This document shows, piece by piece, positions 1 to 7,225 of a stretch of 17,538 nucleotides of DNA. Location of the stretch: assembly GCA_026400415.1 (NCBI GenBank), contig JAPLPA010000301.1, positions 4,652 to 22,189 of the forward strand, read 5' to 3'. The DNA comes from Afipia sp. (lineage in GTDB: Bacteria > Pseudomonadota > Alphaproteobacteria > Rhizobiales > Xanthobacteraceae). Every line of letters begins with the position of its first letter. The first letter of the stretch is position 1. The position numbers were made by a program, and so were the translations under genes. The notes under the pieces are model-generated. The model did not search any database. It was not told the origin of the DNA and saw nothing but the letters and a program-made list of their open reading frames with translations.

Positions 1-378
1 CACGAATGGAGCCCGCGTCATGGATTCGACGCCGCCCGCAATGGCCAGATCGATTTCGCCGGCGCGGATCGCGCGCGCCATCCCCCCGACGGCGTCGAGA
101 CCCGACGCACAAAGCCGATTGACCGTCATGCCCGGAACCGTCTCCGGCAATCCCGCGAGCAGCAGCGCCATGCGCGCGACATTGCGGTTGTCCTCACCGG
201 CCTGATTGGCGCAGCCGAATGCGACTTCATCAAGCGCTGCCCAGTCGACCTTCGGATTACGCGCCATCAGCGCCTTCAGCGGCACGGCAGCGAGGTCATC
301 GGTTCTCACCTTGGCAAGTGAACCGCCGAAACGGCCGATCGGTGTGCGAATCGCGTCGCAAACGAAAACATCACGCAT
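1..378 (-). CDS. pcaF: 3-oxoadipyl-CoA thiolase, N-terminal part (runs off window)
   Basis: Thiolase that cleaves 3-oxoadipyl-CoA with CoA into succinyl-CoA and acetyl-CoA, the last step of the beta-ketoadipate route (or the equivalent phenylacetate step). The 126 visible residues start MRDVFVCDAIRTPIGRFGG, the typical N-terminus of PcaF/PaaJ. They carry the nucleophilic cysteine at residue 90 in NRLCASGLDAV and the GGVESMTRAPF motif near residue 115-125. The remaining roughly 275 residues, with the second Cys and the GHP motif, lie beyond base 1. The ATG at 378 has a GGAG ribosome site about 8 bases upstream. It is divergent from mutS and has its own promoter and palindrome (405-446). A general acetyl-CoA acetyltransferase is the alternative, but the opening sequence fits PcaF better. 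Confidence 0.85.
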   Translation of the reverse strand, partial: MRDVFVCDAIRTPIGRFGGSLAKVRTDDLAAVPLKALMARNPKVDWAALDEVAFGCANQAGEDNRNVARMALLLAGLPETVPGMTVNRLCASGLDAVGGMARAIRAGEIDLAIAGGVESMTRAPFV

Positions 379-404
379 GGTCGCTTCTCCAGACTTGTTG
401 AGAC

Positions 405-433
405 GTTTTAGAAAGCTGTCGTTGACAGGTCAA
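405..433 (-). promoter_or_regulatory. Predicted sigma-70-type promoter for pcaF
   Basis: On the minus strand, TTGACC (433-428) is followed after exactly 17 bases by TAAAAC (410-405). This puts a transcription start near 398, about 20 bases before the pcaF ATG at 378. The -35 lies inside the palindrome at 421-434. It is a prediction from spacing and similarity only. Confidence 0.45.
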
Positions 434-446
434 CTTAGATAGCTTT
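412..446. promoter_or_regulatory. Operator-like inverted repeat between pcaF and mutS
   Basis: The core GTTGAC-AG-GTCAAC (421-434) is a perfect 6+6 inverted repeat. A second, outer pair AAAGCT (412-417) and AGCTTT (441-446) is spaced asymmetrically, 3 and 6 bases from the core. The core covers the predicted pcaF -35, which is where a TetR- or IclR-type repressor of a catabolic gene would sit. The regulator is not identifiable from the window. Confidence 0.4.
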
Positions 447-541
447 GCGCCGTGGCCATCCTGCCATGCGTGAAGGCAAGAGGTACGGGAAAACACACCC
501 CCACCCACATCGCAGCGCAAAATTTTGCTAACGTTCCGAAC

Positions 542-3274
542 ATGACCATCCATTCAGCGCCGCCTTCGCCGCCAGAGAATGAGGCCGCCTCAACTGAGGT
601 GGCCGGCCGTGTCACGCCAATGATGGAGCAGTATCTCGAATTAAAGGCGGCTAACCCCGGTCTCCTGCTGTTTTATCGCATGGGCGATTTCTACGAGCTG
701 TTTTTTGAGGACGCTGAAATCGCATCGCGTGCGCTGGGCATCATGCTGACCAAACGCGGGAAGCATCTCGGGCAGGACATTCCGATGTGCGGCGTGCCAA
801 TCGAGCGCTCAGACGATTATCTGCACCGGCTGATCGCGCAGGGCCATCGTGTTGCTGTGTGCGAGCAGATGGAAGACCCCGCGGAAGCGCGCCGGCGCGG
901 CAACAAGAGCGTGGTGCGGCGCGATGTTGTCAGGTTGATCACACCGGGCACACTGACCGAAGACACTTTACTTGACGCGAAGGCGAACAACTATCTGCTG
1001 GCGATTGCGCGGGCGAAGGCATCTTCAGGCGAAGACAGTATGGGGCTGGCGTGGATAGATATGTCCACGTCTGAATTTATCGTGACGGAATGCAAAAGTA
1101 CTGATCTTGGCGCGACGCTCGCGCGCATCAATCCCAACGAGGTGATCGTCACGGACCTGCTCTACAGCGATCCGGACCTTGCATCCCTACTGAGTGCATT
1201 GCCAGCCGTGACGCCTGTCACGCGCGACGTGTTCGATGCAGCTACTGCCGAACGGCGTCTTTGCGATTATTTTGCAGTCGCCACCATGGACGGTTTTGGT
1301 ACGGTGTCACGCATGGAAGCAACTGCCGCAGCTGCCATCGTGACCTACATCGACCGCACACAATTTGGAAAGCGGCCGCCGCTTTCGCCCCCTGCGCGCG
1401 AAACTGCCGGCACCACAATGGCAATCGATTCCGCGACGCGCGCCAATCTCGAGCTTACCCGAACCTTGTCTGGCGAACGGCGCGGTTCGCTGCTCGACGC
1501 CATCGATTGCACGGTTACTGCAGCGGGTTCGCGGCTTCTGTCACAACGGCTGGCTGCACCTCTGACTGACAGTTCTGCGATTACGCATCGGTTCGATGCG
1601 GTCGCAATCTTTGCAAATGAAAGCGGACTGCGTAACGATCTTCGCAACATTCTTCGCAGCGCTCCTGACATGTCGCGGGCTTTGGCGCGCCTCTCGGTTG
1701 GGCGCGGAGGCCCGCGCGATCTTGCAGGGTTACGCGACGGCATTCACGCTGCCGACGCAGCTTTGGCGCTATTCGCGCGGTCAGAAACACTACCGCGCGA
1801 TGTTGGCCTTGCAGTCAACGCTTTAAAACGTCCGTCGCGCGAACTTGCCAGCGAATTTAGCCGCGCCCTCGCCGACGAATTGCCGCTGATTAAACGCGAC
1901 GGCGGCTTCGTGCGCGAAGGCTTCGACAAAGCGCTCGATGAGACACGTAGTCTACGCGATGCCTCTAGGCTCGTCGTAGCCGCAATGCAGGCCCGTTACG
2001 CCGATGACACAGGCATCAAAGGTCTGAAGATTCGTCACAACAATATGCTGGGTTATTTTGTCGAAGTGACTGCGCAGCATGGTGACAGGCTGATGGCCGC
2101 CCCACTGAACGCCACCTTCATTCATCGTCAGACACTCGCCGGCCAGGTTCGGTTCACCACGACCGAACTTGGCGAGATCGAGGCCAAGATCGCCAGTGCC
2201 GGTGATCGCGCACTCGGACTTGAACTCGAAATCTTTGAGCGACTTTGCAGCAAGGCCGTCGCGGCGGGCGACGATCTGCGCGCAGCGGCCCAAGCATTCG
2301 CGCTGCTGGATGTTACTGCGTCGCTGGCAAAACTCGCCATCGATGAAAATTATGTCCGGCCGGTCGTTGATAGTTCACTGAAGTTCTCAATCGAAGGTGG
2401 GCGGCACCCGGTCGTAGAGCAGGCGCTAAAGAAGGGCGGTCAGCCCTTCATCGCCAATGGATGCGATCTATCGCCGGGACCGTCGCAATCGTCGGGGCAG
2501 ATCTGGCTGATCACCGGACCCAACATGGCGGGCAAATCGACGTTCCTACGCCAAAACGCGCTGATCGCCTTAATGGCGCAGACCGGAAGTTTCGTTCCGG
2601 CGAAACTCGCGCATATCGGAATTGTCGATCGGCTGTTCTCACGCGTAGGAGCCGCGGACGATCTTGCGCGCGGGCGTTCTACGTTCATGGTCGAGATGGT
2701 CGAGACAGCGGCCATTCTCAATCAAGCGGCTGAACGCGCATTGGTGATCTTGGACGAGATCGGACGCGGCACGTCGACTTTCGACGGCTTGTCGATCGCG
2801 TGGGCGTCAATCGAGCATCTGCACGAAAGCAATCGATGCCGCGCTCTGTTTGCCACCCACTATCACGAGCTGACAGCGCTCTCGGCAAATCTGCCGCGCT
2901 TGTTCAACGCCACCGTCCGCGTCAAGGAATGGCAGGGCGATTTGGTTTTTCTTCATGAGGTGCTGCCGGGATCGGCAGACCGTTCCTATGGCATTCAGGT
3001 CGCGAAGCTCGCGGGGCTACCGGCCGCCGTCATCGCGCGCGCAAAATCGGTTCTTGTCAAACTCGAAGCGCAGGATCGCGGACCATCCGGGCGCGCTCTG
3101 GCGGATGACCTGCCGCTGTTCGCGACGCCGTCCCGCGCGGCGAGCGAGCCAGCACCGCCCAGTGCCGCAGATCATCTGATCGAAGCCCTGATTGCGCTGC
3201 ATCCCGACGAAATGTCACCGCGTGACGCGCTCGAAGCGCTGTACGCCTTGAAGGCAAAATTGCCGAAAAATTGA
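542..3274 (+). CDS. mutS: DNA mismatch repair protein MutS
   Basis: Recognises mismatches and small loops after replication and, with ATP, recruits MutL. The 910-residue protein has the whole family layout. The mismatch-wedge motif is GDFYELF, with Phe50 and Glu52 of the F-x-E pair. Connector, core and clamp regions follow, then the ABC-type ATPase with Walker A GPNMAGKS at 659-666, Walker B LVILDE at 734-739, and GRGTSTFDG just after. The C-terminus holds the helix-turn-helix dimer region and a short alpha-helical tail. The frame stays open upstream to a GTG at 452, but I chose the ATG at 542 because MTIH followed by an acidic Pro-rich stretch is how close relatives begin. No strong ribosome site precedes either start. 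No damage is seen, so mismatch repair should be functional. glnD follows 87 bases later on the same strand. Confidence 0.96.
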   Translation: MTIHSAPPSPPENEAASTEVAGRVTPMMEQYLELKAANPGLLLFYRMGDFYELFFEDAEIASRALGIMLTKRGKHLGQDIPMCGVPIERSDDYLHRLIAQGHRVAVCEQMEDPAEARRRGNKSVVRRDVVRLITPGTLTEDTLLDAKANNYLLAIARAKASSGEDSMGLAWIDMSTSEFIVTECKSTDLGATLARINPNEVIVTDLLYSDPDLASLLSALPAVTPVTRDVFDAATAERRLCDYFAVATMDGFGTVSRMEATAAAAIVTYIDRTQFGKRPPLSPPARETAGTTMAIDSATRANLELTRTLSGERRGSLLDAIDCTVTAAGSRLLSQRLAAPLTDSSAITHRFDAVAIFANESGLRNDLRNILRSAPDMSRALARLSVGRGGPRDLAGLRDGIHAADAALALFARSETLPRDVGLAVNALKRPSRELASEFSRALADELPLIKRDGGFVREGFDKALDETRSLRDASRLVVAAMQARYADDTGIKGLKIRHNNMLGYFVEVTAQHGDRLMAAPLNATFIHRQTLAGQVRFTTTELGEIEAKIASAGDRALGLELEIFERLCSKAVAAGDDLRAAAQAFALLDVTASLAKLAIDENYVRPVVDSSLKFSIEGGRHPVVEQALKKGGQPFIANGCDLSPGPSQSSGQIWLITGPNMAGKSTFLRQNALIALMAQTGSFVPAKLAHIGIVDRLFSRVGAADDLARGRSTFMVEMVETAAILNQAAERALVILDEIGRGTSTFDGLSIAWASIEHLHESNRCRALFATHYHELTALSANLPRLFNATVRVKEWQGDLVFLHEVLPGSADRSYGIQVAKLAGLPAAVIARAKSVLVKLEAQDRGPSGRALADDLPLFATPSRAASEPAPPSAADHLIEALIALHPDEMSPRDALEALYALKAKLPKN

Positions 3275-3361
3275 ACAGCGTTCTGCGGGGTGCTGTCAAA
3301 GTGCGGCGACACCGCAACAATCCCTGATGACACAATCGCTTGCGTCCGTTATCCGAGTATA

Positions 3362-6154
3362 ATGGATACCGCGACCAAATCAGCCTCCGACGTCGCCACA
3401 ACATTCGACACGGCACGCATCTCCCGCGAAGTCGAAGCACTGGCCGAAAAGCACGCCGGCAATGGCGACACCTTTCGTTCCGCGATGGCACAAATGCTCA
3501 AGGCCGAGCTTGCTGCAGCTCGTGTCGAAGTGCAGGCCGAGCTGCTGAAAGACCGGCAGGGCCGCAAATGTGCCGAACGTCTGTGCGACGTACAGGACGA
3601 TATTATTCGCATCCTGTTCGATGCAGCCACGCGATACGTTTACCACTCATCGACGCCCTCCGATTCAGAGCGAATGGCGGTGATCGCCACCGGCGGTTAC
3701 GGGCGCGGCCTGATGGCACCGGAGCCCGACATCGATCTGCTGTTCATCCTTCCCTACAAGCAGACTGCATGGGGCGAACAGGTCGCCGAAGCCATTCTCT
3801 ATTGTCTCTGGGACATGGACCTGAAGGTCGGTCACGCCACCCGCTCGATCGATGAATCGATCCGGCAAGCGCGCGCCGATATGACGATCCGTACCTCCGT
3901 TCTCGAAACAAGATTTCTCACTGGCGATCGCGCGCTCTACGACGAACTCGTCACGCGCTTCGACAAGGACGTGGTTCAGGGGACCGCCGCTGAGTTCGTC
4001 ACGGCAAAACTTGCCGAACGTGAGGAGCGTCATCGCCGTGCCGGACAATCGCGCTATCTCGTCGAACCGAATGTGAAGGAAGGCAAAGGCGGCCTTCGCG
4101 ATTTGCACACTTTGTTCTGGATCGCGAAATACGTCTACCGGGTCCGCACAACTGACGAACTTGTCGCGCATGGCGTGTTCGATGCGCAAGAATATCGCAC
4201 GTTCCGCCGTTGCGAGGATTTCCTCTGGTCCGTTCGTTGCAACATGCATTTTTATACCGGACGCGCCGAGGAGCGGCTGTCGTTCGAAATGCAGCGCGAG
4301 ATCGCTCAGCGGCTTGGCTATACGTCACATCCCGGCATGCAGGACGTCGAACGCTTCATGAAGCATTACTTCCTGATCGCAAAGGAAGTTGGCGACCTGA
4401 CCGCTATCCTGTGCGCCAAGCTGGAAGATCAGGAGGCCAAGCCCGCTCCGATGTTGAGTCGCATGATGGGCAAGCTGCGGCCAGGCCGAAAGCGTGGCCG
4501 CGTCCCCGGCAGCGATGACTTTATTATCGACAACAACCGCATCACGCTTGCCGCGCCGGATGTCTTTAAGACGGACCCGGTGAATTTCATCCGCATTTTC
4601 CGGCTCGCGCAAAAGAACAATCTGGCATTCCACCCCGATGCGATGCGCGTCGTCACCCGATCGCTCAATCTGATTACGCAAAAGCTTCGCGAAACCCCCG
4701 AAGCGAACAAACTCTTCATGGAAATTTTAACGTCCAACGACGCAGAAACCGTGTTGCGGCGGATGAACGAGACGGGAGTACTTGGCCGCTTTATCAGAGC
4801 GTTCGGCAAAATCGTCTCAATGATGCAGTTCAATATGTATCATCACTACACGGTCGATGAACATCTGCTCCGCTGCGTCGGAATTCTTCAGGACATCGAA
4901 CGCGGTGGCATCGACGAATTCGCCGTTGCCAGCGACCTGATGCGAAAAATCCGCCCTGAGCATCGCGCCGTCATTTATATGACCACGCTGTTGCACGATA
5001 TTGCGAAAGGCCGCCCCGAAGACCACTCGATAGCGGGCGCGAAGATCGCACGGCGGCTATGTCCACGCTTCGGATTCAATACAGCCGACACAGAACTTAT
5101 CGCGTGGTTGATTCAGGAACATCTCACGATGTCGACCGTGGCTCAGTCGCGCGACCTCTCCGATACAAAAACCATCGAGAATTTCGCTGCGGTCGTCCAA
5201 TCCGTCGAACAGATGAAGTTGCTGACGATCCTCACGACCGCCGATATACGTGGCGTCGTCCCCGGCGTGTGGAACGGCTGGAAAGCTCAGCTTATGCGCA
5301 CGCTTTATTACGAAACCGAACCCGTGCTGACAGGCGGCTTCTCGGAAGTGAACCGCGCGCAACGCATCCACGTCGCGCAGCAGGAATTCCGCGCAGCCTT
5401 CACGGAATGGCCTACCCCCGAACTCGACGCCTATATCGCACGGCAATATCCGGCTTACTGGTTGAAAGTCGATCTTCAGCGCAAGATACGGCATGCCCGA
5501 TTTATAAAGGCGAGTGAAGCCGGCAATCACAAACTCGCGGTCAATGTTGGATTCGACGAGGGGCGTGGCGTGACGGAATTGACAATCCTCGCGCCTGATC
5601 ATCCCTGGTTGCTGTCGATTATTGCCGGTGCCTGCGCATCGGCTGGCGCTAATATTGTCGACGCGCAGATCTACACGACCACCGACGGCCTCGCGCTCGA
5701 TACTGTTGCGATCTCCCGGGAATACGAGCGCGATGAGGACGAAGGACGGCGCGCGACGCGTATCGGCGATATGATCGAAGAAGTGCTCGAGGGCAAGCTT
5801 AGATTGCCCGAAATCGTCGCCAAACGAAGCGCCTCGAAAGCGCGGCTCAAGCCCTTCAGCGTTGAGCCTGAAGTCATTATCAACAACCAGTGGTCGGATC
5901 GCTTCACCGTGATCGAGGTGTCGGGATTGGATCGCACCGGATTGCTCTATCAACTCACCACCGCGATTTCAAAGCTCAATCTGAATATCGCATCCGCGCA
6001 TGTCGCGACATTCGGCGAACGCGCCCGCGACGTGTTTTATGTAACTGATCTTCTAGGAGCGCAAATTACCGCACCCACGCGGCAGGCCGCTATCAAACGG
6101 GCACTGATCCATCTGCTTGCGCACGGAGAGGTAGCAGAAAAACCTGCCGCATAA
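3362..6154 (+). CDS. glnD: Bifunctional PII uridylyltransferase/uridylyl-removing enzyme GlnD
   Basis: Senses glutamine and adds or removes UMP on the PII proteins (GlnB/GlnK), so setting glutamine synthetase activity and Ntr/nitrogen-fixation gene expression. The 930-residue protein shows all four domains. The nucleotidyltransferase has GGYGRG at 111-116 with Asp123 and Asp125 of the metal-binding DxD. The HD hydrolase has HHYTVDEH near 494-501 and the HD pair His545-Asp546 in LLHDIAKG. Two C-terminal ACT domains for glutamine binding lie at about 726-800 and 843-915. Length is normal for alphaproteobacteria. The frame is open up to a GTG at 3290, but the ATG at 3362 (MDTATKSASD) matches the usual start of relatives. 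There is no clear Shine-Dalgarno. It may be cotranscribed with mutS (87-base gap, no obvious terminator). Confidence 0.96.
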   Translation: MDTATKSASDVATTFDTARISREVEALAEKHAGNGDTFRSAMAQMLKAELAAARVEVQAELLKDRQGRKCAERLCDVQDDIIRILFDAATRYVYHSSTPSDSERMAVIATGGYGRGLMAPEPDIDLLFILPYKQTAWGEQVAEAILYCLWDMDLKVGHATRSIDESIRQARADMTIRTSVLETRFLTGDRALYDELVTRFDKDVVQGTAAEFVTAKLAEREERHRRAGQSRYLVEPNVKEGKGGLRDLHTLFWIAKYVYRVRTTDELVAHGVFDAQEYRTFRRCEDFLWSVRCNMHFYTGRAEERLSFEMQREIAQRLGYTSHPGMQDVERFMKHYFLIAKEVGDLTAILCAKLEDQEAKPAPMLSRMMGKLRPGRKRGRVPGSDDFIIDNNRITLAAPDVFKTDPVNFIRIFRLAQKNNLAFHPDAMRVVTRSLNLITQKLRETPEANKLFMEILTSNDAETVLRRMNETGVLGRFIRAFGKIVSMMQFNMYHHYTVDEHLLRCVGILQDIERGGIDEFAVASDLMRKIRPEHRAVIYMTTLLHDIAKGRPEDHSIAGAKIARRLCPRFGFNTADTELIAWLIQEHLTMSTVAQSRDLSDTKTIENFAAVVQSVEQMKLLTILTTADIRGVVPGVWNGWKAQLMRTLYYETEPVLTGGFSEVNRAQRIHVAQQEFRAAFTEWPTPELDAYIARQYPAYWLKVDLQRKIRHARFIKASEAGNHKLAVNVGFDEGRGVTELTILAPDHPWLLSIIAGACASAGANIVDAQIYTTTDGLALDTVAISREYERDEDEGRRATRIGDMIEEVLEGKLRLPEIVAKRSASKARLKPFSVEPEVIINNQWSDRFTVIEVSGLDRTGLLYQLTTAISKLNLNIASAHVATFGERARDVFYVTDLLGAQITAPTRQAAIKRALIHLLAHGEVAEKPAA

Positions 6155-6218
6155 GCTATCGGCTGTGCTTTTATCGTCGGGGTCGTGCTAGCTTTTGCCG
6201 ACTAATGTTGGGGGCACC

Positions 6219-6584
6219 ATGAATTACATCGCGAATATTCTCGTTGCACTCGTTGCGGCGCTCCACATCTATTTTCTTACCCTTGAGATGTTTCTCTGGA
6301 CCAAGCCGATGGGCTTGAAGACCTTCGGCAACACGCTCGCGAAGGCCAAAGAGTCAGCGGTGCTGGCCGCCAATCAAGGTCTTTACAACGGTTTTCTCGC
6401 CGCCGGCCTGATCTGGGGACTGCTTCACCCAACCGCAGCGTTCGGATTTCAGATCAAGGTGTTCTTTCTTGTCTGCGTGGTCGTCGCCGGTCTCTATGGC
6501 GGCTATTCGGTCAGCAAGCGGATCATCTTCGTGCAGGCACTTCCTGCGGCGCTTGCTCTCTTGTTGCTGTGGCTTGCGCGGTAA
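6219..6584 (+). CDS. DUF1304 family small membrane protein
   Basis: 121-residue hydrophobic protein of the DUF1304 family, function unknown. Four membrane helices can be read at about 4-25, 52-70, 78-96 and 101-119. The ANQGLYNGFLA stretch near 51-61 at the start of helix 2 is the recognisable family signature. The ATG at 6219 is chosen over an in-frame upstream start at 6195 because a GGGGG ribosome site lies a few bases before it and because the protein then begins directly with helix 1. It follows glnD by 64 bases on the same strand, so read-through is possible, but nothing links its role to nitrogen control. It converges with the DUF1330 gene 30 bases downstream. Confidence 0.85.
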   Translation: MNYIANILVALVAALHIYFLTLEMFLWTKPMGLKTFGNTLAKAKESAVLAANQGLYNGFLAAGLIWGLLHPTAAFGFQIKVFFLVCVVVAGLYGGYSVSKRIIFVQALPAALALLLLWLAR

Positions 6585-6614
6585 GGATGTGAGCGTTCGA
6601 CGCGAGCCGATTGT

Positions 6615-7043
6615 TCATTTTGGAATTTGACCGAAAGTCTTGCCCGCGGGCAGCGGTGCGGTACGGATCAGTCGCGAATCTTCAACTGCGGCCTGACGGT
6701 GCTTGACGGCTTCGCGATAGACCGGGTCGCGGATCATTTCGGCGAAAGCTGCCACCGTCGGATATTCGGCAATGAAACAGTGGTCCCATCGCTCATCGCT
6801 TGGGCCGATCAGCATCAACTCGAATTTGCCCTGCCAAACGATGCGGCCGCCGAGGCGCGTGAACACCGGCCCGCTTTCGCGCCCGTAGCTTTCATAGGCT
6901 TCCCAGCCGCTCGCCTTGCGGCCATCGGGATATTTCGCCTGCGCATGCAGCCGAACCAGATTGAGCATTTGGATCGAACCGGGCCGGTCATTGGCACGGA
7001 ACGCCGCAAAAACTTCTTTTGTTGGATCGATATGACCAGTCAT
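6615..7043 (-). CDS. DUF1330 domain protein (ferredoxin-like dimeric alpha/beta barrel)
   Basis: 142-residue soluble protein. It has the DUF1330 pattern: IQMLNLVRLHAQAKYPDG early on, WEAYESYGRESGPVFTRLGG with a putative acidic/aromatic pocket, and WDHCFIAEYPTVAAFAEMIRDPVYREAVKHR near the end. Members adopt small ferredoxin-like folds. The biochemical role is not established, and I assign none. The ATG at 7043 is preferred to the upstream in-frame start at 7118 because an AGGAAG-like ribosome site lies about 11 bases upstream and the family domain starts soon after. It is divergent from the penicillin-binding protein gene across a 182-base spacer that contains a CtrA-like box. Confidence 0.82.
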   Translation of the reverse strand: MTGHIDPTKEVFAAFRANDRPGSIQMLNLVRLHAQAKYPDGRKASGWEAYESYGRESGPVFTRLGGRIVWQGKFELMLIGPSDERWDHCFIAEYPTVAAFAEMIRDPVYREAVKHRQAAVEDSRLIRTAPLPAGKTFGQIPK

Positions 7044-7139
7044 TGGGGCTTTCTTCCTGCCTAATATCGGCTTGACGAAGCCGGTATTCTGGACGCGTCC
7101 TAGAGCCAAGCACCGCAAAGGCGAACCTGTAAAGACGCA

Positions 7140-7155
7140 TTAACTCCTTATTAAC
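7140..7155 (+). promoter_or_regulatory. CtrA-type binding box upstream of the PBP gene
   Basis: TTAA (7140-7143), seven bases, then TTAAC (7151-7155) is an exact match to TTAA-N7-TTAAC, the site of the alphaproteobacterial cell-cycle regulator CtrA. It lies 70 bases before the PBP start codon in a divergent spacer. A further lone TTAA at 7162-7165 follows. The exact match is seen; binding is inferred. A control of cell-wall synthesis by the cell cycle would fit. Confidence 0.55.
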
Positions 7156-7225
7156 GCCGCCTTAAAAGCTAATCCTTTAGCCTTCATGCATATCGACAGA
7201 ACGGTCGGCGTGGGCGCGCGAGCAA

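Noticed and set aside
452..541. 30-residue N-terminal extension of MutS from a GTG start
   Set aside because: The added residues do not resemble MutS and the known relatives start at the ATG at 542; no ribosome site supports the GTG.
534..548. GTTC-N7-GACC before mutS as a LexA box
   Set aside because: Only one arm matches, and mutS is not usually an SOS gene.
640..654. TTAA-N7-TAAC in the mutS coding region as a CtrA site
   Set aside because: The second half lacks a T and the site is within the conserved coding sequence of domain I.
3358..3363. Perfect TATAAT overlapping the glnD start codon
   Set aside because: The nearest -35-like TTGCGT is only 12 bases upstream, and a transcript from here would lose the start codon of the full-length protein.
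5057..5953. 298-codon open frame on the minus strand inside glnD
   Set aside because: Shadow of glnD, whose ACT domains cover this region; no ribosome site or recognisable motif.
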